Assembly (NCBI GenBank): GCA_037903475.1
Contig: JBAJFG010000423.1
Location: forward strand, 186,001 to 250,000
Length of the DNA stretch: 64,000 nucleotides
Source of the DNA: Ancylostoma caninum
Lineage: Eukaryota > Nematoda > Chromadorea > Rhabditida > Ancylostomatidae
Direction: 5' to 3'
Below are positions 12,201-24,042 of the stretch, piece by piece. The notes under the pieces are model-generated. The model saw nothing but the letters and a program-made list of their open reading frames with translations. It was not told where the DNA came from and did no database searches. The stretch's first letter is position 1; each line of letters begins with the position of its first letter. A program made the position numbers and the translations under genes.

Positions 12201-15200
12201 GTCCAGTTCCGAAGTTCATGTTAGAAGCTAGACGCGACAGCAGTGTTACACAGTTACTGGAATAAATAAACGATGAAAGCTTAAAGGTCACCTTATGTCA
12301 TTACGGCACTACGTCAAAGGCGGTGGATGATGTGTTGTCGTCACAAGGGGTGCCTCGCTGTATTGGCTTTCCCTTTATGCTATAAGTTCGTGATGATAGT
12401 AGTGGCAGGAAATACGGAAGACCGTAAGTGACGTATGTTAATGGAAAAAAAATAGTAATTGTCTGGGTTTCACTAGACGTGCTATGTCGCTGAAGAAGTA
12501 CAATCATCCTGTATATATACAGGGTGGTCCACATGAAGTGTGACGGGTGATAGAAGATCCGTTCTCTTGGAAGATGCGGTAATCCCCTGAACCAAAGAAA
12601 TCGACAAGGACATCGACTGGATCTTCCAACAATATTGAGCACCAGCCCACGCCGCGAAAGAAGCAATGGAATATTGTGAGAGCAATTTTCCGGGATTCTG
12701 AACAGACGAAGTTTGGCCGTCAAACTAGCCCGATCTCAATTTTTTGAGTATTGTTATCTAGTCGATCTTGGAGACAAGCGTCTGCTTTTCTGAACACAGG
12801 TCACTGGATACGCAGAAAAGAGCCCTAGTGAGAGCAAGGGACGGAAGAAATGACTGCGCGCATTCTCGAAAATCTCCGGAAGAGATTAGACGCTCGTATT
12901 AAAGCTAAAGACGGTCATCTTGAATGTGACGCGTTAGACCTCAAGTAGAATTTCTGTGGCTATTGAATGAGAAAAAACGTCCTTCAATTGATTGGTACAA
13001 AGTTGTGTGTAGTTCTTTGCGTCACATTTCATGTGGACCACCTTGTACACACGTGGTGGTTGCATAATACTTCAGGCTTCTCCGAAAAAAAAATGGCCAC
13101 CGAAGCGAGGTATGGTAACGGAGGAAGGGAATGCAACACATTCTCTAACTGTGTATCGACTATGATTTTTGTTTGTGAGAATGAAAGTGCAGGAACTTCA
13201 GCTACTAATCGAACACGAGACCTATGTGTTTAGAGAGCCTGTCCAGCATGATGTTACGGGCTATACTGTAGACCTGCTGAGTGGATTACAGGAGGTAGAA
13301 TCCTACGTAGATGATTTCGTAGAAGTTCCGGCGTAGGGAGTGGGACTCAACATATTTTGTCTTCTCACCGCATACATCCCAGAAGCGCAGCTTTTCCTCT
13401 TCGTCCGTACCAGATCTTTTGCCCGTAGAACAAACTTGAGCAAAGAAAAAGCGGGAAAAACGACCTCATCCAAAGCACAGTCACTGACCGGACGATGTCT
13501 AACTTTCGACTTGCAAAATGTAAACGAAGCACAGCGCAACTGCGGCAGATCTGCGGTATGCAGTTGCACAGCAATGAATCGTATCGACCACAACTATAGA
13601 ATCAGTTGGACGTAGTGCAATATTAGTATCGGACTTCGTGCAAAAGTGAGCATCTTCCGCTCATAGGATCAAGCGATGTCATCCGTTATAGGTTGTTGCG
13701 AAATCGATGTCAGATTTTGATAGACGAATTTGAATTGCCATGACTTGGCTAGGATTAAAACTTTTCCCCTACCAAGGCGTCATTCGAATCAGTACGTACA
13801 TCATCGCCATCGTTCAGCTAAAATTTGGTTTTATGGAATTTGGAGCTAAGCTTTTCCTAGTTGTCAAAATCTGTTGGAGTTAGCAAAATGTGCGAAAGCG
13901 TTTTTAACTGAAGTACTTTCACGGCCTACTCTTACTCTCAGGGATGAGTCCAACCACTTGAATTTGTGGTTCTGTAGGGAAACATCCCGATGAGTAAGGT
14001 ATGAAGGCGATTGCTTTTGCACTCTCTTCCAGATCGTCGTCTGGAGTGCAAAGTGTGGTCTGTGCATTCGTAAAACACCAGGGGTGGTATTAGGTTAACC
14101 TATCGAAACTGTCAGCTAACGATGAATGTTAACTGGCAGCTAACTTCCAGATTACGGGGAATTGCGGGAGGTAATGTAAGCTTCATTGCTACGAACATGG
14201 TTCTCCAAGTATGATGCTTAAATACTATGACGAAACGGGGACCATACTTGCAGGTAATCTCACAGTTCGAAATCGAACTATGAGCTCACCGTCACGCTGA
14301 GCTTGCTGCCAGTATGAAACGACGAGGACACAGGAAGCGAAACGACGAGGTCATCGTCTGCGGCGCGCGAGACGCAGACGACGATCTCGTCGTTTCGCGA
14401 GGGTCTTCTAGAGGACTTTTTGCTCGCGGTTCAAGTTCATCGTTGTAGCCAGTCGAGCGTGCACTGACTCCTTTTCAGTGAAGACGCATTTCCGGGTACA
14501 CCCAGCTAATCGATGTTCTCACTGTCTCGATCGCCATGACCTTTTGCAGGAGATCATCGATGACTCCGATTTCCTGGTGGCTGATTTTGACAGGTGAGCC
14601 CTACACCTTCCCAGGTTAAATCTCACATATTTTATGAGACGCAATTACAGTTGTGAGCTTAACACATCAAAGTTAGGTTACGCGGAAGAGATTCATTGGC
14701 CGCTTCGGGTATAATGATCACATAAGATCCCATTAGCACTCGAATCTATGGTTCAGAGGTATATCAGCATACTCCGAGGACAACGAGTATCCCATCTGTA
14801 AAGGTTCGAAACATCTAAGGGTGTGAAGAGCCTCATCATCCAAAGACCAGGGTTGTCAGTTAGCTCCTAGCTAGTTCATGGTTGCAAACCAGTGCTGACA
14901 GTTCACCGCGATCTTTTGTTTATCGTTTCGTCGCCGTTCCAGGAGGATTACCACCACCCCAGAGGATAATTCGAAGAGAATTCACTTGCCCAATTTTTTT
15001 CCACCATGCCTATCCCTTCCATAGCACCAAAAACAGAAAAATGCTGGACCGTATAGCTAACTTAGAGATAATGAACACATTCTCTGGTGATATGTAGCTC
15101 CCACCAGTGCTTTCAGAACATCGTTGACCTCATTGAATTTTAGTCCATAACTCTGAGACATGTACTTTCGAGACTAGATGACTTGCGGTTCTGCTTGGTA

Positions 15201-18200
15201 TTCCCTCCTGCATAAATTGGTAATATTTCCCTTCCTAGCTGTTGGGTTATTACCGCTTATTACCGTTCAAATCCATTATACGGTTTAGAGCCAATTTTGC
15301 TAATAACCACAATTAGATTCACCCACAAGACGGTCAATGAAATGGATAGGTGGAAATAAAAAAGCGAAAAGAGGGAGAAGTAAGCTTTCAAATTAATACC
15401 AAATGTGCTACTGAAACAACTTCAAAGGGCTCTCCAACGTTCGAGGTTCAATAATTCCGACATCGATTTCGTAACAACCTAATACATCTCTTCTGTATTT
15501 TTCTCGGTGCTTCTGCAGACCATTCAAGAGATTTCAAGTATCGGTTGCAGCACCATGTTGGACACCACCTCAACCGGCAAAATGGGGTTGGGGGGAGGGG
15601 GTGCACTTGGTATAAGTCGATAATGCGACTTGTCCTGCACGTTCAGACTTGCTGGCAGACACGTCCAGAAAGCTCGGACATGTTAGCTCTCTTAACGTGC
15701 AGTAGTTACCTAAAATGCAAGCAGGTCTGAACGTGCAGTACATGTCATACTATCAACTAATACCAAGTGCATCCCCCCCAACTCAGTTTTACTCCTTTTA
15801 CCACATAGGTGCCATATTGGATTAGCAGCTTAGCATCGTGCACATCTCTTGTGAGAAGAGACCACTATACGGAATGGACCGATACCGATTCCTACTCCGA
15901 AAGGAGTGTAGGCTACCTACTACCCTGATCTGATCCATCGATCCAAACACGAGCCGAACTACACAAGCTAGAAATCAAGCTCCTGCTGTGTAATTGGTCA
16001 ATTTGCCGTTTTTTGTGCTTAGCTCCCAACAAGGCACTCTGCCGCATTTGGGGCACTCTATTAGTGCTTTTACGCAGTGGCATGAATGTTGAGTTTGCTG
16101 GCACTGCTTGAGTGCATCGCTAGTTTTCTTACGATATGGATGTATGTATATGAGACCGTTTCACATTCCTACAGGTGTTGGGGTACGAACAATGATCTAC
16201 AGATAATGATCTTCCATCAATACGAAGGAATCACGTGCGAACATCTCTATATGACCGATACGACTCACACAACGACCCTTCGTCTGTTTCTACGATTCAT
16301 CTACCACATAATCCTGAATTCTCAACTCTCATCTAATCTCACTTTTATACTAATAAAGGTCATTGCTACATCGGTGTGGTTCTTCTGTTCCGTGAAAGGG
16401 GTTTCTGCCCCAGGTACGTATTTCTACATACCTCTTGTGGTTCGGAACTTATTCGCGTTCAAATCTGACTCAGGTTCAACTGCCACTCATTCAAAGCTAC
16501 GGAGTTTCAATATTATTGCAAACTTTCATGGACCACACCATTCGTAGAGTCTATAACTACTGCTCCTCGTGATATTTCTGAGGATATCCGCATCGATGGA
16601 GCGTCGCAGATCCAAGACTGCCTATCCGTAATTCTTAGGTGTCCAATGCAGACGGCGGCGTTCTCAAACTCGGCTGACAAGGATGTACTAGCTGGGCCTT
16701 GCCGAAATCAACTTAGCACTAGTGACACGCTTGTTTGAAAAGTTTGATGTTTGATGTTTGAAAAAAATTCAACTCGATGGTAGGACACAATTGACACAAT
16801 TGTAAATGATCTCCCCACCGCTTGAGTAAGCGAATAGCACCAAATTCACAGAAATAGCGGTTTTCTTGGAGGATCACCTAGCGAGTAACTGGGAGAGCCT
16901 GTGACCAGTCCACAGCGTTATTCTCCTTCACTGCTTAATTTTTGCCAAGAATGAAAGAGGGCTTTCAGCTAGGTAACTACAAAAACTTTGACTATCACTG
17001 ACTAGCCATATAGCTACAGAAATTCGAGTGGAAGCAGATGATCTGTTTCGTTAAGGTTTCCATCTCCTCCATTTGTGCAGGGTTCATGTCCTAATCCACA
17101 CATAGGAGGGAGAGATTAAAACGCTCATTCATTTTCTGCGGAAGAACACGTTGCAATGCCGTAGTAACCAGTAGTACTACGCGGTTGTGGTACTCCTGAA
17201 GCGATTTCCCAGTGTCCGACGTTGTTTTGCCGAAGGAACAGAGACAATTTATTCAGAAATCTTGCAGTATTCGTCTTTCAAATTTTGATTGTTAACCAAA
17301 TTTTGCTTTTTAACCAAAGCAAAACAGAATCAATGGATTTCGAAAGCGTAGGATTTTATTTGAACACATGTATTTACACTAAATTATGCCTTCCACGTGG
17401 CTTAAAAGTGCCTCTTTTGACATGGCAAATTTACCTTAGGAGTCCAGGATCGCTCGCTCTATGTTATTCACCCCACATTTGTACAGCTTCTCAAATATCA
17501 GTTTAGATTATCCTGCCACGAGTTTAGGAATGGGTTGCGAGGAGTGATGAAAGAGGAAAAGTGCGATTGAAACGATTTGAAAGGAAAGATGGAAAGGTGT
17601 TCCGAATTGAAAAGCATGTGGGATGCTTTACGCATACTACTGGTAAACTAAACAAAATATCAACGCACCTCGTTAAAGTAACTGTTGCAGCCGTCGTTGA
17701 CGTGGTTGTAACAGTTCGCTCGGTGTTCGAATGAACTCGAGGATCTACTGTTTTTGTGGCGACTGACTCGTTTGACGACGTGATCGCCGTCGCGACCTCG
17801 ACGGCCTGCGAGAAAGTCGTGGCTTCCGTCGTCGTCGTCGCCATCGTCGTCGTTGACAGCGGCACAGAACTGATGGGTACTGCATTCGGCGATGGTGCGT
17901 ATTTGTCGTCGCTGTAAATCGGGGATGTTTGCGAGGGATCCCACCCAGGTGGTGATAACTAAGGATTAGGTTTGATACAGAATGACAGAAAAGTAAACTA
18001 AGGTGCAGAGTTGGGTTACCATTCCAATACTTCCCATACATGGTGGGGAAAAAAATCTGTAGCTAACTGCCATAGAAGCCATGGCTGTCTAATGTACGCA
18101 GAAGTCTGTAAGATTACTGCAGCATTTGCAGCCACAGCCAATCACGAAAGACGCAATTGTCATGGGGACGAAAGACTTACTGCGGGAAATCATGCATGTA

Positions 18201-21200
18201 AATAGGGAAATTTTCCGAAAGAACCACTGTGAAAGAGTTGATCAGTCTATTGGATTCAAACGTTGAACAGTTAATCTTGACAAAACAAAACAGATTCTCT
18301 CGAAATATTCCAGAAAAAAGGCAATGGTGGGCATATACCGCAATGCAACATGTATTTGGTTAACTTACCCCGGACGGTTGTTTAATAAATGGTTAGCGAG
18401 AATTGACTTTACAAAACTACTGTGATCTTTAAAAAATAGAGAGAAAGTGCCCAGTTCCGAGCTATATTGTCTGATCATACCGAAATTTCAGTCAAATTTG
18501 TAGCAGTTCCTAACTCTGACCCCGTTGCAAACGAAGAGAATTACCCATATAACTTGCTCCGAGCTCGTTAGGCACATATCCAGAAAGAGCAATGATCCCA
18601 CGAGATTTATGGGATACATATGAACATAGATACAAGTACTATAATTTTCCGCCTGACAGAAATGTTCATGTTCGCATAGATGCGTCATCTTCTAATGAAA
18701 GCGCTTCCATGAACAAATTGTGTAGTGTTGGTATGAAAAACGCTAACTTCAAGCTCTCGTTAGGAAAACCCTCTAAATAACTATGTTTTCAACAATACTA
18801 AGCTCAGTTATGGCTGTGACGTACACGCTTTGTGCACTTTCAGGTGTACGCACCATCCAAACACAACAACGAAACGTTAACATCGAAATAGGTGAACTCA
18901 CCCAGGCATTACTCCAGGAGTTCCGATGGGATCTGAAATAACTCACAGTGAGTAGACAGCCAGCTTTATGCACAAATCTGAATCTTTAATCACCAATCTG
19001 CATTTCATAGCGATACGTTCACCTTATTCTTTGTAGCTGTGCAAGATGCAGCAACTTTAGGATTTTCCTGTGGTTGGCAATAGATTCAGCGGCCGAAATA
19101 CAATTGGGCACCAATTCCTAGTCTGCACACATATTTCCTGACTTTTAAAATTAGGTGTTAGGATTTTTCCAGCGTTTCATACATATCTATACATCCACTA
19201 GCAAATAATGAGACTTGATGAGGTTTTGTCATCGCATCTTGGGGTGAAGGGATGGCAATTGGTAGGTTCCAAACTCTTATCAACATCCCTAGCTGTACAT
19301 CTTCAAGCACAGAAAGGGAAACCCAGACCCCGCTCTATACTATGCACGACTAACAAGGGAAGGATACTAGGGGGGGGGGGGGGTCCGACGACTCGTAACA
19401 AAATGTATACTTGTATATGCAGTTTGTGACGCTGATCTCAACTCTGTTTACCATATCTGCTGCGGTGTCTTCAGTGAAGAGTTGCGGTGGCATGATTGCG
19501 GCCTGTCCGAATCGGCTAAATTTGACTTCCGAGTTATGTTCTGCTCAGAATATGCTCTGAAACCACCCCATACATTCAGATGAATTAAAACTGATTCATC
19601 TTTCCGGAACGTGATTAAATTCGCGTGGTTTCCGGCGACCTTTCAGCGATTTACATCTTAGAAGACAGATTTAAGCTGTCTTACTCGAAGTCTAATTATG
19701 CCGTGTAACTCTTCATAGAGTGCTCCGCAGCAGAAAAGCTAAATGGAGTTGAGATCAGCGTCAAAAACTGTACTCGACAGTATACATCTCTTTAAGAAAT
19801 GCCGGACCCCTAAGTATCCTCCCCTAGTAAGCAGTCGAGCCATCGGTATGAAGTTCAGTCATAGTCACTGCCTTATTCCCACTTATTTGCAAAATTCGGA
19901 TGGATCAACAAGCAGGGGGTACTAGACGCCGGAACTCCTCACAGCTCATGATGAGAGGCAGTCTAGCGTCCAACAGTTGCTTGTCTCCCAACCATCAGAG
20001 CAGAATGGAAACTAGCTGTCTCGAGGAGCACCGTCTGGAAAGCCTCTTCGAAATGGCTTCTGAGGAGCGAGGGTCCATTGGCTACTAAATTTGTTGTGCA
20101 TAGTGTTTTTCCATTGTAAGATTGTTAAAAAAGTTAATTTTTTTTGCGAGTGGTCGTATAGTTATGAAATGTTGGCAAAATTCCTACACCCAAAATTCAA
20201 TACTAGGAGAAAGACTAGCGCAATGAAAATTGGTGCATAGATGTCATTGTTATCCCTGAATCTAAATTAGAACAGAAAAAGCCTCTCCTGGCTACATCTT
20301 CTAGTATAGCAAAAAATAGGGTGGACGCATTGTTATGAAACACAGTGTATTTGAAGTCTGGTTATTGAAAAAAAATGAAAATGTTGGATTATTCAGCAGT
20401 CTAGGATGTGGAACAACAAGCTCAAAGATTTCTGGAAAAGCGCAACGTTTTGACACAGTTTTCCCCGCTTTCTTCGAAATAAGTTTACAATCTCTGATTT
20501 TTGAGCGGTGGGCCTAGCTCCTAGATCAAACACAGCTCCAGATCTGTTGGAATTGTCAATTATTCTTTGCCAAAAGATGCCAAAATGACAAGACAACATT
20601 CCCAAGTGGAGAGAAAGAAGAAGCAAATCGAGTATAATCAATAATGATCAACTGTACTCACCTTCCGGCTTGAGAGTTGCGAGGGTGGCCTTTGAGTCAG
20701 CTGGAACAGAGATAATTATTTATTGCCTAATCTTTCTCTAGCAAAGAAAAAGTAAAATCCAATGTTTGTGCAGAAGGTGTCGTGAAAGTCTGTGCTCTGT
20801 GAACCTAGTACCTATCCTAGTAGCTCGCACCACTTCACAGACATCCCCGTCGATATTTTGTTACGGTTAGGCAATAGTTCTTTCTTGCTATCAAATTCAC
20901 CGAGTGAAATGGAGAAGTCATGCAAAGAAAAACACAAAACACCAGTGCTTGTTCTCAATAACAATATGTGCTTCCTTGGTTCAATGAACCAATGAGTAAA
21001 TCCTAGCTCGCAAAATCCTACAAGCTGAATAGCAAGTCACTCACGACTATGGAAGAGGCTCAATAGCACAATATGCAACTTCAACAAACCTCCTGATCCT
21101 GATCCTGAGCCTCCTCCTCCAACGAGTGGCTGCAGCTGGTATCCCTCCAAGATCGGTGTCTCCGTAAATTTGAAGTTAGCAATGGGAGCTGTAGGAGCGT

Positions 21201-24004
21201 TGCAGAAATCTTTTGTGGTACAGGCGCAGGACGTCTGGTGAGCTTGCCTGGAAAATTTTCAGTTCATCGACTACAATCTGGATTGCTGGCTTAGCTTAGG
21301 CCGGCTTTGTACATACTTCTACGTACGATTCCCATAACCCCGTCAACCTGATCCGGACGTTCCTGGGCAAGAGAAAGACATACTTATTTAATACCTGGCG
21401 AGGATCTTACAAGCAATGCCAGACATCTTTCCCCTCGGCGAGAAGACTTGTGGTGATGGCGGTCAATGCTCATCTAGCATAGGTACAGTGGACGGCAGTG
21501 GCGGTGGCCCATTCACGGACTCGAGAAGGACGCAGCGCAACCGCGCCGCGTGCGCCGGAATCAGTGTCGTCGCTGCCGGAGTGCTATTTCTAGGGTCTTT
21601 TCTTCCCGATTCGCTCGAAAATCCTTGAAATCGGGTAGAAAAGTTGCTAGAAATTGCATAACAACAGCAGAATGCATAGATTACGGAGCACGCGGCGCGG
21701 TTGCGCGACGTCCTTCTCGAGGTCGCAAATGGGCCAACGCCATTGACGTCTACTGTAATTTCACCTACCAATGTTGTGGCGAGCACAACTCGCCACAACA
21801 TTGGTAGGTGAGTGCTGTGAATCAGTGACACTAGGCGGTTGGATCGCTATTGGTGGGGTCTTGCTAGTAGTGGTATTGTTAATAGTGGTACTAGTGTGCA
21901 GAAAAAGGAGAAAATTATGGTGAAAATCACAATGGCATACTATTATCATGCTCAGTTTTTACTTCTACGTACCATCTATGACCCATTCCCGATTAGATGT
22001 ACTAAGGCATAGAGTACAATATATTGTGCCTTCTTAAAAAACATTCTGTTGTAGGACCATCGGTGTTTTGTGTTTGAGGTGATCTAGAATGTTTGATTTA
22101 CCATTGATCTGCTGTGATATACTCTGGAATGTTCTGGAATCTCACTTTTTGGGATACATAAACCCCACCACTGCATGTATCTTCATATTCTTACTCGTGT
22201 TCACACTCAACACTCGAATTCACTCATCTGCACTTTCATTCTGGTTTATTATAGCTACCGAACAACCACAACACATTCTAAGGGAATGCTCTTCTACATG
22301 AGCAAATAAATACATCATTCTGGCATGATTCCAGAAGGAAAACGCCTCAAATCGCTTAGTGATTCGGTGGTATACGTAGGTAAGGTAAGCTCTCACCAAG
22401 CATAAGACTGGATTGGAACTTCCCGAATGACGATGAGACACAGTTAAATAAGGCAGGACGAAAAACAACACTCTAAATATCTAATAACATTGCGCGGTCT
22501 GTCGAGAATTTCTAGTACATATGAGTTTTCTTTCGTTTTACAAGAGTTTGTACTGGTTCGAAACGGTTTTGCTTGCTCTACGAGACTGTCACTCTGATTT
22601 TGACAGCTTCATTACACCTTAAAGGAAGAAAGGGATGCAAGACTTGCTAAAAACGGGCTTTCTGCAAGCCTAAAATTTCCAGAGTCATTGCTTGAAACTC
22701 ATTAGGCAAAAATGAACTGCCGAGAGAATTTTTTAAAAAGAGGAAATGAGGAAATCATTTCTAGTTCACTGCATGCACAGGAACAAACTACAGACAATGG
22801 AGGAAGGGACCGGGGAAGATCCGGAGAGATGTACCGCATACGGAGCAGGATTACCTTTCTGCTACCCTTCCGTGCTAGTACTCGGGCGTTTTTTTTAAAT
22901 CCAGATATGCTGCAATGTTGATCACTCTGTGAGAGATGTTTTGCTTCAGGCCTTTACTTCTCTTTTTATTTTTTTTTCATTTTCTTCTCTTAAACCAAAG
23001 GCGGCACATAAGGGGCGCGCAAGCATACACTGGTACCATTTAAATTAATGACAACATAAACTCATGAGGTGCGTCAACTTTGCGTCGGACGTACGCATCC
23101 ATTTATGGGGGACTTGTCATGAAGACTATTCGACGCGGCATGTACAGCGTGAATTGAAATGTCGCACGCACGCAGCGAGGCCGTTAAAGCGTACGCATCC
23201 CTTGCGCATCATCTGCGTCAGGGCCGCAACCGAGCCTTGGCAAACAATACTGATTTTTATAAATTTGCCCTTTAGAGTAATTTTTTTTGTAAAAATTTTT
23301 TCATTGAGTGAGATTTTTAAGGTTTATAAGATTTGAGTTTTATTACATGAGGGCAACCTATACAAGGTGAGCGCGCACGAAGCGCTTGCGTTTATGTGAT
23401 GAAAGTTAGGTCAAGTCGCAGCTCTGACTCAGAACAGACGCCTGAGTTCACAAAATAGCAGCTATTTGCCCCATTAGCGCGGTCTTTCCATTCAAGGTGC
23501 ATTTGCCGTGTAAATAGGTTTTCATGGAGAATCCCCCGCAAGTAAACAAACAAACATGTGCGTCTGATGCGTGGCTTACGCATGCAGATTGTATAAACGG
23601 TCCTATATTTCTATGAACATGAATACGCATGAAACGTACCTATAGCATATGGCCGGACCTTCAAATTTATCGCCTTCGTGAAGATTTAGACAACCAGCAA
23701 TCTTCGTGCCATTGTAAAAGGCGTTGACTACTGAAAAATCGTAGCAGAAGCATGGATTTTTACTCTAACAACGAAATGTTTTTTTTTGAAATTTCTCAGA
23801 AAAGATTTTTACAGCAAGTTCAAAGATAAAAACGGCTTCTCTAAGCTTAAACCCACCGATATAGCAAATATCTCCTTCGCAAGTGTCTGTGCATTTCGTG
23901 TGTCCAGTTGGTTCAATGTGAAACGGACATTTTGTACATTTCAACTTTGAGTAGACTGTCGTTACAGTAACCAGTAAAATCCAAGTGAAAAGCGGGCGAA
24001 TCAT
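9216..24004 (-). CDS. Secreted Ly6/three-finger GPI-anchored protein with Ser/Thr-rich stalk
   Basis: Complete eight-exon gene. In transcript order: 24004-23857, 23730-23640, 21362-21327, 21247-21090, 20700-20662, 18932-18902, 17911-17669 and 9336-9216. All phases agree; 867 nt, 288 residues. Residues 1-19 form a signal peptide. Residues 20-108 carry ten cysteines (23, 26, 38, 42, 47, 63, 78, 99, 101, 107) opening with CTKC and ending DFCN, the Ly6/uPAR (LU) three-finger pattern; N56-G-T is a possible glycosylation site. Then come a GGGGSGSGSG linker, a Thr/Ser-rich mucin-like stalk and a hydrophobic tail reaching the stop with no cytoplasmic residues, which indicates GPI anchoring at the outer cell surface. 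The last intron is 8.3 kb and exons of 36, 39 and 31 nt are very small. TTTTCAG directly precedes the ATG, a possible spliced-leader site. Target or partner unknown. Confidence 0.87.
9513..9527. repeat. Poly-G tract (15 G)
   Basis: An uninterrupted run of 15 G. Comparable runs occur at 3772-3782, 4371-4383 and 19370-19383 (G) and at 10798-10808 (C). All lie in introns of the two cell-surface genes. Confidence 0.9.
10822..10935 (-). repeat. Diverged copy of the Ly6 gene's 3' UTR in its last intron
   Basis: This stretch resembles 9092-9215 over about 120 bp: GAAGGAG...CTGCTCAAAC, GCTTTTATTT, ACTAT, ATTCCTCGTTT, CACACC..TGACAGTAG, in the same order and orientation. Similarity stops at the position of the stop codon, so no second tail exon is present here. 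It includes a poly(A)-signal-like stretch. Read as a partial duplication of the gene's 3' end, or as two copies of a repeat that supplied the UTR. Confidence 0.55.
12520..13045 (+). mobile_element. Decayed Tc1/mariner-type element in Ly6 intron 7
   Basis: A 526-bp element between TA dinucleotides, with ends CAGGGTGGTCCACATGAAGT and the matching inverted ACTTCATGTGGACCACC-like right end (mismatch positions present). The plus-strand interior still reads, through several stops, as the C-terminal part of an IS630/Tc1-type transposase: an APAHAAKEAMEYC block, a SNFPGF block, and WPSN followed by PDLN, which corresponds to the conserved WPxxSPDLNP motif. The N-terminal two thirds are gone, so it cannot move by itself. 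Confidence 0.75.
14337..14398. repeat. Imperfect 26-bp-arm hairpin
   Basis: Arms GCGAAACGACGAG... (14337-14362) and its complement (14373-14398) flank a 10-nt GC-rich loop, with only two or three mismatches. A direct copy of GAAACGACGAG sits just upstream (14316-14326). Located in the last intron of the Ly6-type gene. No surrounding element boundaries were found. Confidence 0.7.
15587..15783. repeat. Fold-back repeat with TGCACTTGGTAT ends
   Basis: GGGGGTGCACTTGGTATAAG near 15595 is mirrored by CTAATACCAAGTGCATCCCC near 15755. An inner pair, CTGCACGTTCAGACTTG and CAGGTCTGAACGTGCAG, is also inverted. The whole ~195-bp unit can fold into one arm-loop structure, as small palindromic MITEs do. 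No target duplication could be assigned. Confidence 0.6.
21486..21755. mobile_element. Palindromic TA-flanked MITE in Ly6 intron 2
   Basis: A 270-bp element flanked by TA on both sides. Long inverted arms start CAGTGGACGGCAGTGG on the left; on the right the complement reads CAGTAGACGTCAATGG. Inside, CTCGAGAAGGACG and the GC-rich GCAACCGCGCCGCGTGCG block are repeated in inverted order. TA duplication and CAGT ends fit a Tc1/mariner-mobilised MITE. It has no coding potential. Confidence 0.7.
21761..21811. repeat. Perfect 23-bp-arm hairpin abutting the MITE
   Basis: TCACCTACCAATGTTGTGGCGAG (positions 21761-21783) is followed, after the five bases CACAA, by its exact complement (21789-21811). 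It begins six bases after the MITE end at 21755. Perfect arms with so small a loop are unlike the diverged repeats around them. Confidence 0.9.
23063..23605. repeat. Diverged fold-back repeat in Ly6 intron 1-2 region
   Basis: A block near 23080-23175 (ACGCATCC...GGGGGACTTGTCATGAAGAC...CGGCATG) reappears in inverted, diverged form near 23460-23585 (CATGGAGAATCCCCCGC...). The middle is AT-rich. It lies just downstream of exon 2 of the minus-strand Ly6-type gene and does not touch coding sequence. Confidence 0.5.
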
Positions 24005-24042
24005 CTGAAAAGTGTAACTAAGAGCGCGTTTTTGGTGTTTAG
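24005..24042. promoter_or_regulatory. Two opposed splice acceptors between divergent start codons
   Basis: The 38 bp between the minus-strand ATG (24004-24002) and the plus-strand ATG (24043) are almost wholly two acceptor sites. On the minus strand TTACACTTTTCAG runs directly into ATG; on the plus strand TTTTTGGTGTTTAG runs directly into ATG. In nematodes this usually marks a spliced-leader acceptor. Both primary transcripts must therefore start within, or beyond, the opposite gene's transcribed region, unless upstream cis exons exist. Confidence 0.7.

Noticed and set aside
16086..16547. 153-codon plus-strand frame in Ly6 intron 7
   Set aside because: No domain, no splice context and ordinary AT-rich composition; length alone is not evidence.
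17660..17958. Alternative frames and an earlier acceptor (17958) for exon 7 of the Ly6-type gene
   Set aside because: The earlier acceptor gives the wrong phase, and the other frames are Asp/Arg-rich and run into stops; the TTTACAG acceptor at 17912-17914 gives the Ser/Thr-rich frame that joins both neighbours.
18181..18226. 46-nt candidate micro-exon of the Ly6-type gene
   Set aside because: It has plausible splice sites, but its phase is incompatible with the neighbouring exons, whereas the chain 20662-20700, 18902-18932, 17669-17911 agrees throughout.
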